DNA from: Streptomyces capillispiralis
Lineage (GTDB): Bacteria; Actinomycetota; Actinomycetes; Streptomycetales; Streptomycetaceae
Assembly: GCF_007829875.1 (NCBI RefSeq)
Contig: NZ_VIWV01000001.1
Coordinates: 2,388,501 to 2,452,500, forward strand
DNA: 64,000 nucleotides
Direction: 5' to 3'
In this document: positions 1-8,057 of the stretch, piece by piece
Layout of the letters: the number at the start of each line of letters is the position of its first letter
Position numbering within the stretch: the stretch's first letter is position 1
Position numbers and translations under genes: made by a program
The notes under the pieces: generated by a model
Databases searched by the model: none
What the model was told of the DNA's origin: nothing
What the model saw: only the letters and a program-made list of their open reading frames with translations

Positions 1-63
1 GCCGCCGCCCGAGTCGGAGCCGGCGACGGTGAGCACCCGGGGCGGGGCGGCGCGGCCGCTCAT
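1..63 (-). CDS. thiD: Hydroxymethylpyrimidine/phosphomethylpyrimidine kinase, N-terminus only
   Basis: Only the first 21 codons are in the window; the gene runs off the left edge. The ATG at 63-61 overlaps the stop codon of thiL (ATGA arrangement), so the two genes are translationally coupled. The visible residues include VLTVAGSDSGGG, the glycine-rich substrate loop that opens ThiD kinases. ThiD phosphorylates HMP and HMP-phosphate for thiamine synthesis in the cytoplasm, which fits its place directly after thiL. The rest of the protein cannot be judged here. Confidence 0.85.
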   Translation of the reverse strand, partial: MSGRAAPPRVLTVAGSDSGGG

Positions 64-1025
64 GACTCGATGTCCCCGAAGTGGTCCCAGCCGCCCTGGG
101 CGGTCCACGCCGCCCCGTCGACCGTCACCTGCGGCAGCGCCGAGGGGTTGAGCACCTCGCCGATCACCTTCCAGCGGGCGGGCAGCTTCACGTCCGGCGG
201 GAAGGTCGCCACGATCGCGTGGTCCTCTCCCCCGGTCAGCACCCACTGCATGGGGTCGACGCCGACGGCCTGGCCGATGTCGTTCATCTGCGAGGGGATG
301 TCGATCGCCCCGGAGCGGATGTCGATCCGCACCTTGCTGGCCTCGGCGATGTGCCCGAGGTCGGCGATCAGCCCGTCGCTGACGTCGCACATCGCGGTCG
401 CGCCCAGTCCGGCGGCGGCGGGGCCCGCGTGGTACGGCGGCTCAGGGCGCCGGTGCGCCTCCACGAAGGCGCGCGGCGAGCGGAAACCGCGGGAGAGCAC
501 CGCGTACCCGGCGGCGGACCAGCCCAGCCAGCCGGTCACCGCGACGAGGTCGCCCGGCTGTGCGCCGCCCCGGGTGACAGGCTCCTGGTTGCGCAGGTCG
601 CCGAGCGCGGTGATCGACACCATGATGGTGTCGCCGCGCACCACGTCACCGCCGACCACGGCGGCGCCCGCGACCTGGCACTCGTCGCGCAGGCCGTCCA
701 TCAGCTCGCTGGGCCAGGTCACCGGCAGCTCCGCCGGGACGACGAGGCCGAGCAGCAGCCCGGTCGGCACGGCGCCCATGGCGGCGATGTCGGCGAGGTT
801 CTGGGCGGCGGCCTTGCGGCCGACGTCGTAGGCCGTGGACCAGTCGCGGCGGAAGTGCCGCCCTTCCAGCAGGATGTCGGTGCTGGCCACGACCCTGCGG
901 TCGGGCGCGGAGACCACCGCGGCGTCGTCGCCGGGGCCGACCCGGACCGCCGGGGTGGTGGTGAGACGGGAGGTGAGCTCCCTGATGAGCCCGAACTCCC
1001 CGAGCTCACCAACAGTGCCCTTCAT
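60..1025 (-). CDS. thiL: Thiamine-monophosphate kinase
   Basis: A 321-residue protein that phosphorylates thiamine monophosphate to thiamine diphosphate, the last step of cofactor synthesis. The family signature GDDAA is at residues 32-36, followed by STDILLEGRHF and GGDVVRGD, the Mg-ATP and substrate loops of the PurM-like ThiL fold. I chose the ATG at 1025 because it starts MKGTVGELGEFGL, has GAAAGGG just upstream, and matches the normal family length; a longer frame reaching 1202 has no family sequence in its extension. It is coupled to thiD downstream by an ATGA overlap. The divergent AsnC-type gene starts 206 bp away. Confidence 0.95.
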   Translation of the reverse strand: MKGTVGELGEFGLIRELTSRLTTTPAVRVGPGDDAAVVSAPDRRVVASTDILLEGRHFRRDWSTAYDVGRKAAAQNLADIAAMGAVPTGLLLGLVVPAELPVTWPSELMDGLRDECQVAGAAVVGGDVVRGDTIMVSITALGDLRNQEPVTRGGAQPGDLVAVTGWLGWSAAGYAVLSRGFRSPRAFVEAHRRPEPPYHAGPAAAGLGATAMCDVSDGLIADLGHIAEASKVRIDIRSGAIDIPSQMNDIGQAVGVDPMQWVLTGGEDHAIVATFPPDVKLPARWKVIGEVLNPSALPQVTVDGAAWTAQGGWDHFGDIES

Positions 1026-1231
1026 TGCCCTTTCGCCCCTTCTGTCCCTGTCCGTGCCCGGTCGCGAGTCGTCCGAGTCCTCGCTACGGTCGAGGTGACC
1101 GTCAACTTCTCTCGTGCCTGTACCCCGGCGCGCAAGGCCCGGTTCCCGCAGGTCTCCCCGCGAGGAGCGGCGACGCGATACCGTGGCGTTCCTTTTCCCC
1201 ACATGATCCTCGTGGCCGCCCTGGAGGTTCC

Positions 1232-1465
1232 GTGGTACAGGCGTACATCCTGATCCAGACGGAGGTCGGCAAAGCGTCGACCGTCGCCGAGCTGATCGGC
1301 AAGATCCCTGGAGTGATCCAGGCCGAGGACGTGACCGGACCGTACGACGTGATCGTGCGCGCCCAGGCCGACACCGTCGACGACCTGGGACGGATGGTGG
1401 TCGCCAAAGTGCAGCAGGTGGACGGCATCACCCGCACCCTGACCTGCCCGGTCGTCCATCTGTAG
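1232..1465 (+). CDS. Stand-alone Lrp/AsnC ligand-binding (RAM) domain protein
   Basis: A 77-residue protein made only of the AsnC C-terminal effector domain, with no DNA-binding helix-turn-helix. It opens MVQAYILIQTEVGKA and contains GPYDVIVRAQADTVDDL, the alpha-beta sandwich pattern that binds amino acids and multimerises in Lrp regulators. The start is GTG at 1232, with GGAGG four bases upstream. Such single-domain proteins are common in actinobacteria; they may bind small ligands or form mixed multimers with full-length Lrp proteins, but a function cannot be read from the sequence. It is divergent from thiL and 14 bp ahead of the lipoprotein gene. Confidence 0.85.
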   Translation: MVQAYILIQTEVGKASTVAELIGKIPGVIQAEDVTGPYDVIVRAQADTVDDLGRMVVAKVQQVDGITRTLTCPVVHL

Positions 1466-1479
1466 CCCCCGTCTACCCT

Positions 1480-1986
1480 GTGCCGGTGAACTCTTTCCGT
1501 CACCGGCACACCGTTGCGTCCGCACTCGCGGTGCTGATCACCGCCGTGGGCTGCTCCTCAGCAGACGACAGCGCGTCCGCGGCGGTTCCCAGCCCGGACG
1601 CGAAGGTCACCGACCTGTGTCAGAACCTGGACAAGGTCCTGCCGACGACGGTGGACGGTGAGAGTCGCGACGATCCCGAACCCGCGTCCGAACTGACCGC
1701 GGGCTGGGGCGGCGTGGCGATCATACTGCGGTGCGGTGTGGAGCGGCCGCCCAAGATGGCCGACCCCAAGGTGGCCAACGGCCACGACGCCGACGCGGTG
1801 CCCGGCGGTGTCAACGGCGTGGACTGGCTGATGGAGAAGCAGGACGACGGCGTCCAGCGCTTCACCACCGCCAACCGCGAGGCGTACGTGGAGGTCCGGG
1901 TGACCGACGGGCGGGACAGCACCGGTGTGCTGATCGACCTCGCCCCGGCCGTGAAGAAGGCGATCCCCGAGGGGATCGCCTTCTGA
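1480..1986 (+). CDS. DUF3515-type lipoprotein
   Basis: A 168-residue exported protein. A basic N-terminus and hydrophobic segment (residues about 10-23) end in the lipobox-like ITAVGC, so Cys25 is the probable lipid-attachment site. The mature part has CQNLDKVLP and a second cysteine in ILRCGVERP, the pattern I associate with the actinobacterial DUF3515 family of unknown function. The start is GTG at 1480; GTG at 1486 would also work. The last codons coincide with a 14-bp perfect palindrome (see the terminator entry). It converges on ddlA with a gap of only 16 bp. Confidence 0.8.
   Translation: MPVNSFRHRHTVASALAVLITAVGCSSADDSASAAVPSPDAKVTDLCQNLDKVLPTTVDGESRDDPEPASELTAGWGGVAIILRCGVERPPKMADPKVANGHDADAVPGGVNGVDWLMEKQDDGVQRFTTANREAYVEVRVTDGRDSTGVLIDLAPAVKKAIPEGIAF
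1955..1984. terminator. Hairpin built into the end of the lipoprotein gene
   Basis: Bases 1955-1968 and 1971-1984 are a perfect 14-bp inverted repeat with only two bases between the arms. It covers the last ten codons and touches the stop codon of the DUF3515 gene, and lies 18 bp past the ddlA stop on the other strand. It probably ends both convergent transcripts. Confidence 0.6.
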
Positions 1987-2002
1987 AGCGTGCCCGCGCC
2001 GC

Positions 2003-3160
2003 TCAGCGCAGCCCGGTGGAGCGCCGCAGCGCCGCCCGCACCAGCAGGTCCACCAGCTCCGGGTAGCTCACCCCGGTGGCCTGCCACATCTGCGGGTACA
2101 TCGAGATGGGCGTGAAGCCGGGCATGGTGTTGATCTCGTTGATCACGAACTCGCCGTCCTCGGTGAGGAAGAAGTCCGCGCGGACCAGCCCCTCGCAGGA
2201 GGCCGCGTCGAACGCCTCGACCGCGAGCCGCCGCACCTCGGCCGTCTCCTCGTCGGTCAGCGGCGCGGGCACGAGGCCGGGCGTGGAGTCGATGTACTTG
2301 GCCTCGAAGTCGTAGTACGCGTGCGCGTCCGGCGGCGGGATCTCGGCCGGCAGCGAGGCGCGCGGGCCGTCCTCGAACTCCAGCACGCCGCACTCGATCT
2401 CGCGGCCGCGCAGGGCCGCCTCGACGAGGATCTTCGGGTCGTGGCGCTGGGCCTCGGCGATCGCCTCGTCCAGCCCGGAGAGGTCCTCGACCTTGGTGAT
2501 GCCGATCGACGAGCCCGCGCGCGCGGGCTTCACGAACAGCGGCCAGCCGTGCTCCGCCGCGAAGTCGACGATCCTCCTGCGGGCGGCGGCCTCGTCCTGC
2601 CGCCACTCGCGCGGCCGGATCACCAGGTACGGGCCGACCTTGAGCCCGAAGGAGGTGAACACCCGCTTCATGTACTCCTTGTCCTGGCCGACGGCCGAGG
2701 CGAGCACGCCCGAGCCGACATAGGGGACGCCGGAGAGTTCCAGGAGGCCCTGGAGGGTGCCGTCCTCGCCGTAGGGGCCGTGCAGCACCGGGAAGACCAC
2801 GTCGACCTCGCCGAGCGCCTTGGGCACGGAGCCGGGCTCGCTGTAGACGACTTCACGGCTGGCGGGGTCGACGGGGAGCACCACCGCGCCCTCCGCCGAC
2901 TCGGCGAGCTGGTCGACGCTGGGCGTACGGCGGTCGCTGATCGCCATGCGGTCCGGCTCGTCGGCGGTGAGCGCCCAGCGGCCGTCCTGCGTGATGCCGA
3001 TCGGCAGGACGTCGTACGCGGTCCGGTCGATGGCCTTGAGGACGGCGCCGGCCGTGACCACGGAGATCCCGTGCTCGGAGCTGCGCCCGCCGAACACGAC
3101 GGCCACACGCGGCTTGCGGGACGGCTGCCCGGGGCTCTGGGGAGTGTTCTCGGTGCTCAT
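2003..3160 (-). CDS. ddlA: D-alanine--D-alanine ligase
   Basis: A 385-residue ATP-grasp enzyme joining two D-alanines for the peptidoglycan stem peptide. The N-terminus has VVFGGRSSEHGISV, the Ddl signature; the ATP-grasp core includes PLFVKPARAGSSIG and ILVEAALRGREIECGVL; the C-terminal metal site is INEINTMPGFTPISMYPQMW. Length fits the DdlA type. A Ser/Pro-rich leader of about 15 residues precedes the fold. It lies 69 bp downstream of gpsA in the same direction, the third gene of plsC-gpsA-ddlA, which joins phospholipid and wall precursor synthesis. Confidence 0.96.
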   Translation of the reverse strand: MSTENTPQSPGQPSRKPRVAVVFGGRSSEHGISVVTAGAVLKAIDRTAYDVLPIGITQDGRWALTADEPDRMAISDRRTPSVDQLAESAEGAVVLPVDPASREVVYSEPGSVPKALGEVDVVFPVLHGPYGEDGTLQGLLELSGVPYVGSGVLASAVGQDKEYMKRVFTSFGLKVGPYLVIRPREWRQDEAAARRRIVDFAAEHGWPLFVKPARAGSSIGITKVEDLSGLDEAIAEAQRHDPKILVEAALRGREIECGVLEFEDGPRASLPAEIPPPDAHAYYDFEAKYIDSTPGLVPAPLTDEETAEVRRLAVEAFDAASCEGLVRADFFLTEDGEFVINEINTMPGFTPISMYPQMWQATGVSYPELVDLLVRAALRRSTGLR

Positions 3161-3229
3161 ATCGCGATGAGACTACCCGCCCGTAGGGCCGCGAGACAGC
3201 GTCGGTGGGCCGTGTGGCGCGGCCGTCGC

Positions 3230-4240
3230 TCAGCGTCGTTCGGGCTTCGCGCTGCGCGACATCAGCTCCTTGACGGCGACCACGGGAGGCTTGCCCTCGT
3301 GCACGATGCCGACGACCGTCTCGGTCAGCGGCATGTCGACGCCGTGCCGGCGCGCCAGATCCAGCACCGACTCGCACGACTTGACGCCCTCGGCGGTCTG
3401 CTTGGTGACCGCGATGGTCTCCTCCAGGGTCAGGCCCTTGCCGAGGTTGGTGCCGAAGGTGTGGTTGCGCGACAGCGGCGAGGAGCAGGTGGCCACCAGG
3501 TCGCCCAGGCCCGCGAGTCCGGAGAAGGTCAGCGGGTCGGCGCCGAGCGCGACGCCGAGCCGGGTGGTCTCGGCGAGACCGCGGGTGATGAGGGAGCCCT
3601 TGGCGTTGTCCCCGAGCCCCATGCCGTCCGCGATGCCCACGGCGAGACCGATCACGTTCTTCACGGCACCGCCCAGTTCGCAGCCGATGACGTCGGTGTT
3701 GGTGTACGGCCGGAAGTACGGGGTGTGGCAGGCGGTCTGGAGCCGCTGGGCGACGGACTCGTCGGTGCAGGCCACCACGGCGGCGGCGGGCATCCGGGCG
3801 GCGATCTCGCGGGCCAGGTTGGGCCCGGTGACCACGGCGATGCGGTCGGCGTCCACCTTGGCGACGTCCTCGATCACCTCGCTCATCCGCATGGCGGAGC
3901 CGAGTTCGACGCCCTTCATCAGCGACACCAGGACGGTGCGGGGCGCGAGCAGCGGCGCCCAGTCGGCGAGGTTGCCGCGCAGCGTCTGCGAGGGGACGGC
4001 GAGGACGGTGAAGTCGGCGCCCCGCGCGGCCTCGGCGGGGTCGGCGGTGGCCCGCAGGTTCTTCGGGAGTTCGACTCCGGGCAGGTAGTCGGGGTTGGTG
4101 CGGGTGGAGTTGACCGCTTCGGCGAGTTCGGGGCGCCGCCCCCACAGCACGACGTCGCAGCCCGCGTCCGCGAGGACCATGCCGAAGGCCGTCCCCCACG
4201 ATCCGGTGCCGAAGACGGCCGCCTTGACCGGCTTGCTCAC
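3230..4240 (-). CDS. gpsA: Glycerol-3-phosphate dehydrogenase [NAD(P)+]
   Basis: A 336-residue cytoplasmic enzyme reducing dihydroxyacetone phosphate to sn-glycerol 3-phosphate, the backbone for phospholipids. The Rossmann motif GTGSWGTAFG starts at about residue 11; GAVKNVIGLAVG carries the active-site lysine; SPLSRNHTFG and GVKSCESVLDL are typical of the C-terminal helical domain. The start is GTG at 4240, whose bases overlap the plsC stop (GTGA), so translation is coupled to the acyltransferase that uses its product downstream in lipid synthesis. No unusual features. Confidence 0.96.
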   Translation of the reverse strand: MSKPVKAAVFGTGSWGTAFGMVLADAGCDVVLWGRRPELAEAVNSTRTNPDYLPGVELPKNLRATADPAEAARGADFTVLAVPSQTLRGNLADWAPLLAPRTVLVSLMKGVELGSAMRMSEVIEDVAKVDADRIAVVTGPNLAREIAARMPAAAVVACTDESVAQRLQTACHTPYFRPYTNTDVIGCELGGAVKNVIGLAVGIADGMGLGDNAKGSLITRGLAETTRLGVALGADPLTFSGLAGLGDLVATCSSPLSRNHTFGTNLGKGLTLEETIAVTKQTAEGVKSCESVLDLARRHGVDMPLTETVVGIVHEGKPPVVAVKELMSRSAKPERR

Positions 4241-5049
4241 GTGCCCAGCCCCTCTTCCCGCGCGGTGGGCCTGCCGCCCCGCGTCCGGTCGTGCCTCGAT
4301 CGGTCCTGCCGCCGCTGCGCGTGCGTCCTGCGGCGCTGTTCGATCCGCTCCCGGCGCGGGTCGTAGGGCACCTCGGGGGCCTTCTCGCCGCGGATCTGCT
4401 CCAGCTGGCGGGTGACGGCCGCCATGATGGCCTCGGTCGCCTCCTTGAGCAGCTCCGGGGTCATCTCCCGGTCGTAGAAGCGGTCGAGGTCGACCGGGGG
4501 GCCCGCCAGCACGCGGTGGGTCTTGCGCGGCAGGAGGCTGGGCTTCTTGGCGTACGGCGGCAGCAGCTCGTTGGCGCCCCACTGGGCGACCGGGATCACG
4601 GGGCACTTGGTCTGCAGGGCGACGCGCGCGGCACCGGTCTTGCCGGTCATGGGCCAGCCGTCCGGGTCGCGGGTGAGGGTGCCCTCGGGGTAGAAGGCGA
4701 CGCATTCGCCGCGCTCCACGGCGTCGATCGCGGCCCGGAAGGCGCTGAGCGCGTCCGTGCTCTCGCGGTAGACGGGGATCTGCCCGGTGCCGCGCATCGC
4801 CGCGCCGATGAATCCCTTGTTGAAAAGCCCGCTCTTCGCGAGGAATCGCGGAACGCGTCCGGTGTTGTACTGGAAGTGCGCGTAGGCGAAGGGATCGATG
4901 TGCGAATTGTGGTTCACCGCGGTGATAAATCCACCCTCGGCCGGAATGTTCTCCATTCCGCGCCAGTCCCGCTTGAGCAGAACCACCAGCGGCGGTTTGC
5001 AGAGAACCGCGGCGAAGCGGTACCAGAAGCCGATTCTGCGGCGCGGCAC
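4237..5049 (-). CDS. plsC: 1-acylglycerol-3-phosphate O-acyltransferase family protein
   Basis: A 270-residue membrane-associated acyltransferase. Motif I NHNSHIDPF (H-X4-D), motif III FYPEGT and the later motif VIPVAQWGANE are all present, placing it in the PlsC family that transfers an acyl group to lysophosphatidate. The start is GTG at 5049 behind GAGGAAGG. The C-terminal 40 residues are strongly basic and Arg/His-rich (RRRTHAQRRQDRSRHDRTRGGR), probably a surface tail. It is the first gene of the coupled plsC-gpsA pair and diverges from cofC 174 bp away. Confidence 0.92.
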   Translation of the reverse strand: MPRRRIGFWYRFAAVLCKPPLVVLLKRDWRGMENIPAEGGFITAVNHNSHIDPFAYAHFQYNTGRVPRFLAKSGLFNKGFIGAAMRGTGQIPVYRESTDALSAFRAAIDAVERGECVAFYPEGTLTRDPDGWPMTGKTGAARVALQTKCPVIPVAQWGANELLPPYAKKPSLLPRKTHRVLAGPPVDLDRFYDREMTPELLKEATEAIMAAVTRQLEQIRGEKAPEVPYDPRRERIEQRRRTHAQRRQDRSRHDRTRGGRPTAREEGLGT

Positions 5050-5223
5050 GAGTACACCTTCCTCTTCCGAATGACGGGCCCGGGGCCCGGACCCGGAGGC
5101 CAGGCGGGCCGCACAAGTGTCGCCCCGGGCCGCCGGTCTGTCGAGAACACCGTACGCCCCGGCCCGCCCCCCACCCGGTGCACCGGGGGACAATGGCCGT
5201 GACAAGAGAGGGACGCGACACTC

Positions 5224-5862
5224 GTGCAGTGGACCCTGGTGGTACCCCTGAAGCCGCTGGCCCAGGCCAAGAGCAGGCTCTCGGACACCGCGGACGACGG
5301 TCTGCGCCCCGGCCTCGCGCTCGCCTTCGCGCAGGACACGGTGGCCGCCGCGCTGGAATGCCCGGCGGTACGCGATGTGGTGGTCGTCACGAACGACGGC
5401 CTGGCCTCCCGTGAGCTGGCCGCATTGGGCGCCGCAATCGTCCCCGACGAGCCGCGCGACGGCCTGAACGCCGCTTACGCGCATGCCGCGGCGGTGGTGA
5501 ACGCCTCCCGGCGCGCGGCGTGCGTGGCCGCCCTGAACGCCGATCTCCCGGCCCTTCGCCCGCCGGAACTGGCCCGTGTTCTCGATACGGCCGCCGCCTT
5601 TCCCCGCGCCTTCCTCGCCGATGCCGCGAGGACCGGCACGACATTGCTGACCGCGGCCCGCGGCCGGGAATTGCGCCCGCTCTTCGGTCCCGATTCCCGC
5701 ATCCGGCACCGCACGTCCGGTGCCGTGGAACTGTCCCTGGACGCGGTGGATTCCGTACGGCAGGACGTGGACACCGGCGACGACCTGCGGGCGGCGCTGG
5801 CGCTGGGGGTGGGCCCCCACACGGCGGCGGTCGCCGCGCGGATGCTGACGACGGAGCAGTAG
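5224..5862 (+). CDS. cofC: Phosphoenolpyruvate/2-phospho-L-lactate guanylyltransferase
   Basis: A 212-residue nucleotidyltransferase of the CofC/FbiD family, which activates a three-carbon phosphate with GTP during coenzyme F420 synthesis. The opening WTLVVPLKPLAQAKSRL, the VVVVTNDG strand and ALNADLPALRP (the Asp metal ligand) follow the family. The start is GTG at 5224 with a GAGAGGGACG stretch upstream. Whether PEP or 2-phospholactate is used cannot be told from sequence. The short gene at 5872 follows after only 9 bp, so they are probably one transcript, ending at the hairpin at 6111. Confidence 0.92.
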   Translation: MQWTLVVPLKPLAQAKSRLSDTADDGLRPGLALAFAQDTVAAALECPAVRDVVVVTNDGLASRELAALGAAIVPDEPRDGLNAAYAHAAAVVNASRRAACVAALNADLPALRPPELARVLDTAAAFPRAFLADAARTGTTLLTAARGRELRPLFGPDSRIRHRTSGAVELSLDAVDSVRQDVDTGDDLRAALALGVGPHTAAVAARMLTTEQ

Positions 5863-5871
5863 GCTGCCGCC

Positions 5872-6075
5872 ATGCAGGCCACCGCGTACACGTACGACCC
5901 CGACAGCCGCAGCGGCCAGGTGCTCCTGGACGACGGCACGCCGGTACCCTTCGACGCCCCGGCGTTCGACGCGGGGGGCCTGAGACTGCTGCGTCCCGGG
6001 CAGCGGGTGCGCATCGAGACCGAGGGCGAGGGCGAGGCCCGGCGGATTACGCTGGTGACGCTGCACACGTTCTGA
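5872..6075 (+). CDS. Small conserved protein, cold-shock-like fold
   Basis: A 67-residue acidic protein. The pattern GQVLLDDGTPVPFDAPAF followed by LRPGQRVRIE resembles the beta-barrel core of cold-shock/OB proteins, but the aromatic RNP1 and RNP2 nucleic-acid motifs are missing, so RNA binding is not supported. It starts 9 bp after the cofC stop and has no clear ribosome site of its own, which suggests coupling to cofC. Function unknown; a link to F420 metabolism is only positional. Confidence 0.7.
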   Translation: MQATAYTYDPDSRSGQVLLDDGTPVPFDAPAFDAGGLRLLRPGQRVRIETEGEGEARRITLVTLHTF

Positions 6076-6110
6076 CCGTCCCGGCCGCCGGCCGGGCCCG
6101 GACACACCGC

Positions 6111-6139
6111 GGGCCGGACTCCTCGACGGAGTCCGGCCC
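6111..6139. terminator. Bidirectional terminator between the cofC unit and hupS
   Basis: A perfect 12-bp stem (6111-6122 with 6128-6139) and a five-base loop lie 36 bp after the 67-residue gene and 28 bp after the hupS stop on the opposite strand. There is no long T run, as is usual for Streptomyces terminators. Confidence 0.75.
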
Positions 6140-6166
6140 GGCGCGTGAGAACCCTCTGCCCGCCCC

Positions 6167-6814
6167 TTACTTCTTGCGGGCGGTGGTCTTCTTGGCGGTG
6201 GTCTTGCGGGCGGTCGACTTCTTGGCGGGAGCCTTCGTGGCCGTCGCCTTCTTCGCCGGGGCCTTCTTGGCGGTCGTCTTCTTCGCCGCCGTGGTCTTCG
6301 CGGTCGCCGCGGTCTTCGCGGGCGCCTTCTTCGCGGGGGTGGCCTTCTTCGCGGCCGCCGTCTTGGTGGTGGCCTTCTTCGCCGGAGCCTTCTTGGCGGT
6401 GGCGGCCTTCTTCGCGGTGGCGGCCTTCTTCGCCGTCGTCTTCTTGGCGGCGGCCTTCTTCACCGTCGCCGCGGCGCCGCCGGTCAGGCTGCCCTTGGGC
6501 GCCTTCTTCACCGAGACCTCACCGCCGCGCGGCAGCTTCTTGGAGCCGCTGACCAGGTCCTTGAAGCCCTGGCCGGCACGGAAGCGCGGCACGGAGGTCT
6601 TCTTGACCCGGACCCGCTCGCCGGTCTGGGGGTTGCGGGCGTAGCGGGCCGGGCGGTCGACCTTCTCGAACGAACCGAAGCCGGTGACCGAGACCCGCTC
6701 ACCCGCGACGACCGCGCGGACGATGGCGTCCAGTACGTGGTCGACAGCCTCGGCGGCCTGCTGGCGGCCGCCCACCTTGTCGGCAATCGCTTCTACGAGC
6801 TGCGCCTTGTTCAC
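6167..6814 (-). CDS. hupS: HU-family nucleoid protein with long lysine/alanine tail
   Basis: A 215-residue DNA-binding protein. Residues 1 to about 95 are a normal HU domain ([42 protein letters not shown]). The rest, from about residue 105, is a histone H1-like tail of KKA/AKK repeats interrupted by Thr and Pro. This two-part layout defines the Streptomyces HupS type, linked to chromosome compaction in spores. The start is GTG at 6814 with GAAGGGGAAGAC upstream, and a good vegetative promoter lies just above (6866-6894). The repetitive tail makes the DNA itself repetitive between 6170 and 6470. Confidence 0.96.
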   Translation of the reverse strand: MNKAQLVEAIADKVGGRQQAAEAVDHVLDAIVRAVVAGERVSVTGFGSFEKVDRPARYARNPQTGERVRVKKTSVPRFRAGQGFKDLVSGSKKLPRGGEVSVKKAPKGSLTGGAAATVKKAAAKKTTAKKAATAKKAATAKKAPAKKATTKTAAAKKATPAKKAPAKTAATAKTTAAKKTTAKKAPAKKATATKAPAKKSTARKTTAKKTTARKK

Positions 6815-6865
6815 GTCTTCCCCTTCGGAGACATCGCCAGAACGAAAGTGTTCAAGCTTTTTCGC

Positions 6866-6894
6866 ACGTTAGGCAGATATATACCGCAAATCAA
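6866..6894 (-). promoter_or_regulatory. Predicted vegetative promoter of hupS
   Basis: On the minus strand TTGATT (6894-6889) and TAACGT (6871-6866) are separated by exactly 17 bases, close to the HrdB-type -35 and -10 pattern. The region is one of the few AT-rich stretches in the window and lies about 50 bp ahead of the GTG start. Confidence 0.55.
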
Positions 6895-6950
6895 ACACGA
6901 AACGGGCTAATCACCCTTGTGCCGCAACGAACTCGACTGTCTCGACTGGT

Positions 6951-7181
6951 TCAGCGTTCCTCGTCGGGGAATCGACCCTCGTCGAGGTCCGTGATGAACC
7001 GCTCCAGACGCCTTGCCGCATCGGCGAGATCGTGCTTGGCCGCGGCCGTAATGACCAGCAGCTTCCGGGTCAGCGCCATCCGTACGCCCTCCGGGACTTG
7101 CAGTGCGCGCACCTTTGCATGCGCTTCTTTCAGCTGGACCGCGACTGCCGTATAGAGCTCGAGTTGGCCGTCGTGTTCCAT
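6951..7181 (-). CDS. Small helical protein of unknown function
   Basis: A 76-residue protein that is helical throughout (LELYTAVAVQLKEAHAKVRAL, then KLLVITAAAKHDLADAARRLERFI). I do not recognise a named domain. I chose ATG at 7181 (MEHDGQLELY); the frame stays open to 7307, but the extra residues are Arg/Pro-rich and look like non-coding sequence. It lies between hupS and leuD, all on the minus strand, separated from hupS by the hupS promoter region. Confidence 0.75.
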   Translation of the reverse strand: MEHDGQLELYTAVAVQLKEAHAKVRALQVPEGVRMALTRKLLVITAAAKHDLADAARRLERFITDLDEGRFPDEER

Positions 7182-7367
7182 GCACAGATTGTGCCATCTG
7201 GGGCGAGTTGTCGCCTGCGCAGGGGGCAACTGGCACCTCGGACGGCCTTCCGTGCACGCGCGAGGAGCACGGTCACGTGACACGTGTACCCCAGCAACCA
7301 CCTTCATAACGTGGCAAGTTGGCGCCCCTCAAGAGGGCGCGCGGGGCCGAACGGGTGCAGACACGGC

Positions 7368-7398
7368 CGTACCCCCGATCGGGCCGATCGGGGGTACG
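7368..7398. terminator. Terminator downstream of leuD
   Basis: A perfect 14-bp stem (7368-7381 with 7385-7398) with a three-base loop lies 60 bp past the leuD stop. A second weaker hairpin (about 7322-7340) follows further downstream. Confidence 0.75.
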
Positions 7399-7457
7399 GG
7401 AGGGAGATGCGGTGGCCGAAAGTAGACCTCCGGTGAGGACTTCGACCGGGCCTTGGC

Positions 7458-8051
7458 TCAGGCCGTGAGCGTCCTCGGCTTGAAGGACGGGCGCTTCGCC
7501 TCGTACGCGGCGATGTCCGCCTCGTTCTGCAGCGTGATGGAGATGTCGTCGAGCCCGTTCAGCAGCCGCCAGCGGGAGTTCTCGTCGAGCTCGAAGGCGG
7601 CGGTGATCCCCTCGGCGCGCACCTCGCGGGTCTCCAGGTCGACGGTGATCTCCGCGGTGGGGTCGGCCTCGGTGAGCTCCCACAGCGCGTCGACGGTCCG
7701 CTGGTCGAGGACCACCGTGAGCAGGCCGTTCTTCAGCGAGTTGCCGCGGAAGATGTCGGCGAAGCGGGAGGAGATCACGGTCTTGAAGCCGTAGTTCTGC
7801 AGCGCCCAGACGGCGTGCTCACGGGAGGAGCCGGTGCCGAAGTCGGGGCCGGCGACCAGCACCGTTGCGCCCTGCCGCTCGGGGCGGTTGAGCACGAACT
7901 CCGGGTCCTTGCGCCAGGCCTCGAACAGTCCGTCCTCGAATCCGTCCCGCGTCACCTTCTTGAGCCAGTGCGCCGGGATGATCTGGTCGGTGTCGACGTT
8001 GCTGCGGCGCAGCGGGACGGCCCGGCCGGTGTGGGTGGTGAATGCTTCCAT
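7458..8051 (-). CDS. leuD: 3-isopropylmalate dehydratase small subunit
   Basis: A 197-residue swivel-domain subunit that pairs with LeuC to isomerise 2-isopropylmalate to 3-isopropylmalate in leucine synthesis. Diagnostic stretches are [18 protein letters not shown] and [17 protein letters not shown], the latter closing over the substrate. The ATG at 8051 is six bases after the leuC stop, so the two are co-translated in equal amounts. Normal length, nothing unusual. Confidence 0.97.
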   Translation of the reverse strand: MEAFTTHTGRAVPLRRSNVDTDQIIPAHWLKKVTRDGFEDGLFEAWRKDPEFVLNRPERQGATVLVAGPDFGTGSSREHAVWALQNYGFKTVISSRFADIFRGNSLKNGLLTVVLDQRTVDALWELTEADPTAEITVDLETREVRAEGITAAFELDENSRWRLLNGLDDISITLQNEADIAAYEAKRPSFKPRTLTA

Positions 8052-8057
8052 GACTGA

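Noticed and set aside
2321..4366. Long plus-strand open frame opposite ddlA and gpsA
   Set aside because: Antisense shadow of two well-supported genes; Arg/Gly/Asp-rich product with no family character, a usual effect of high GC3.
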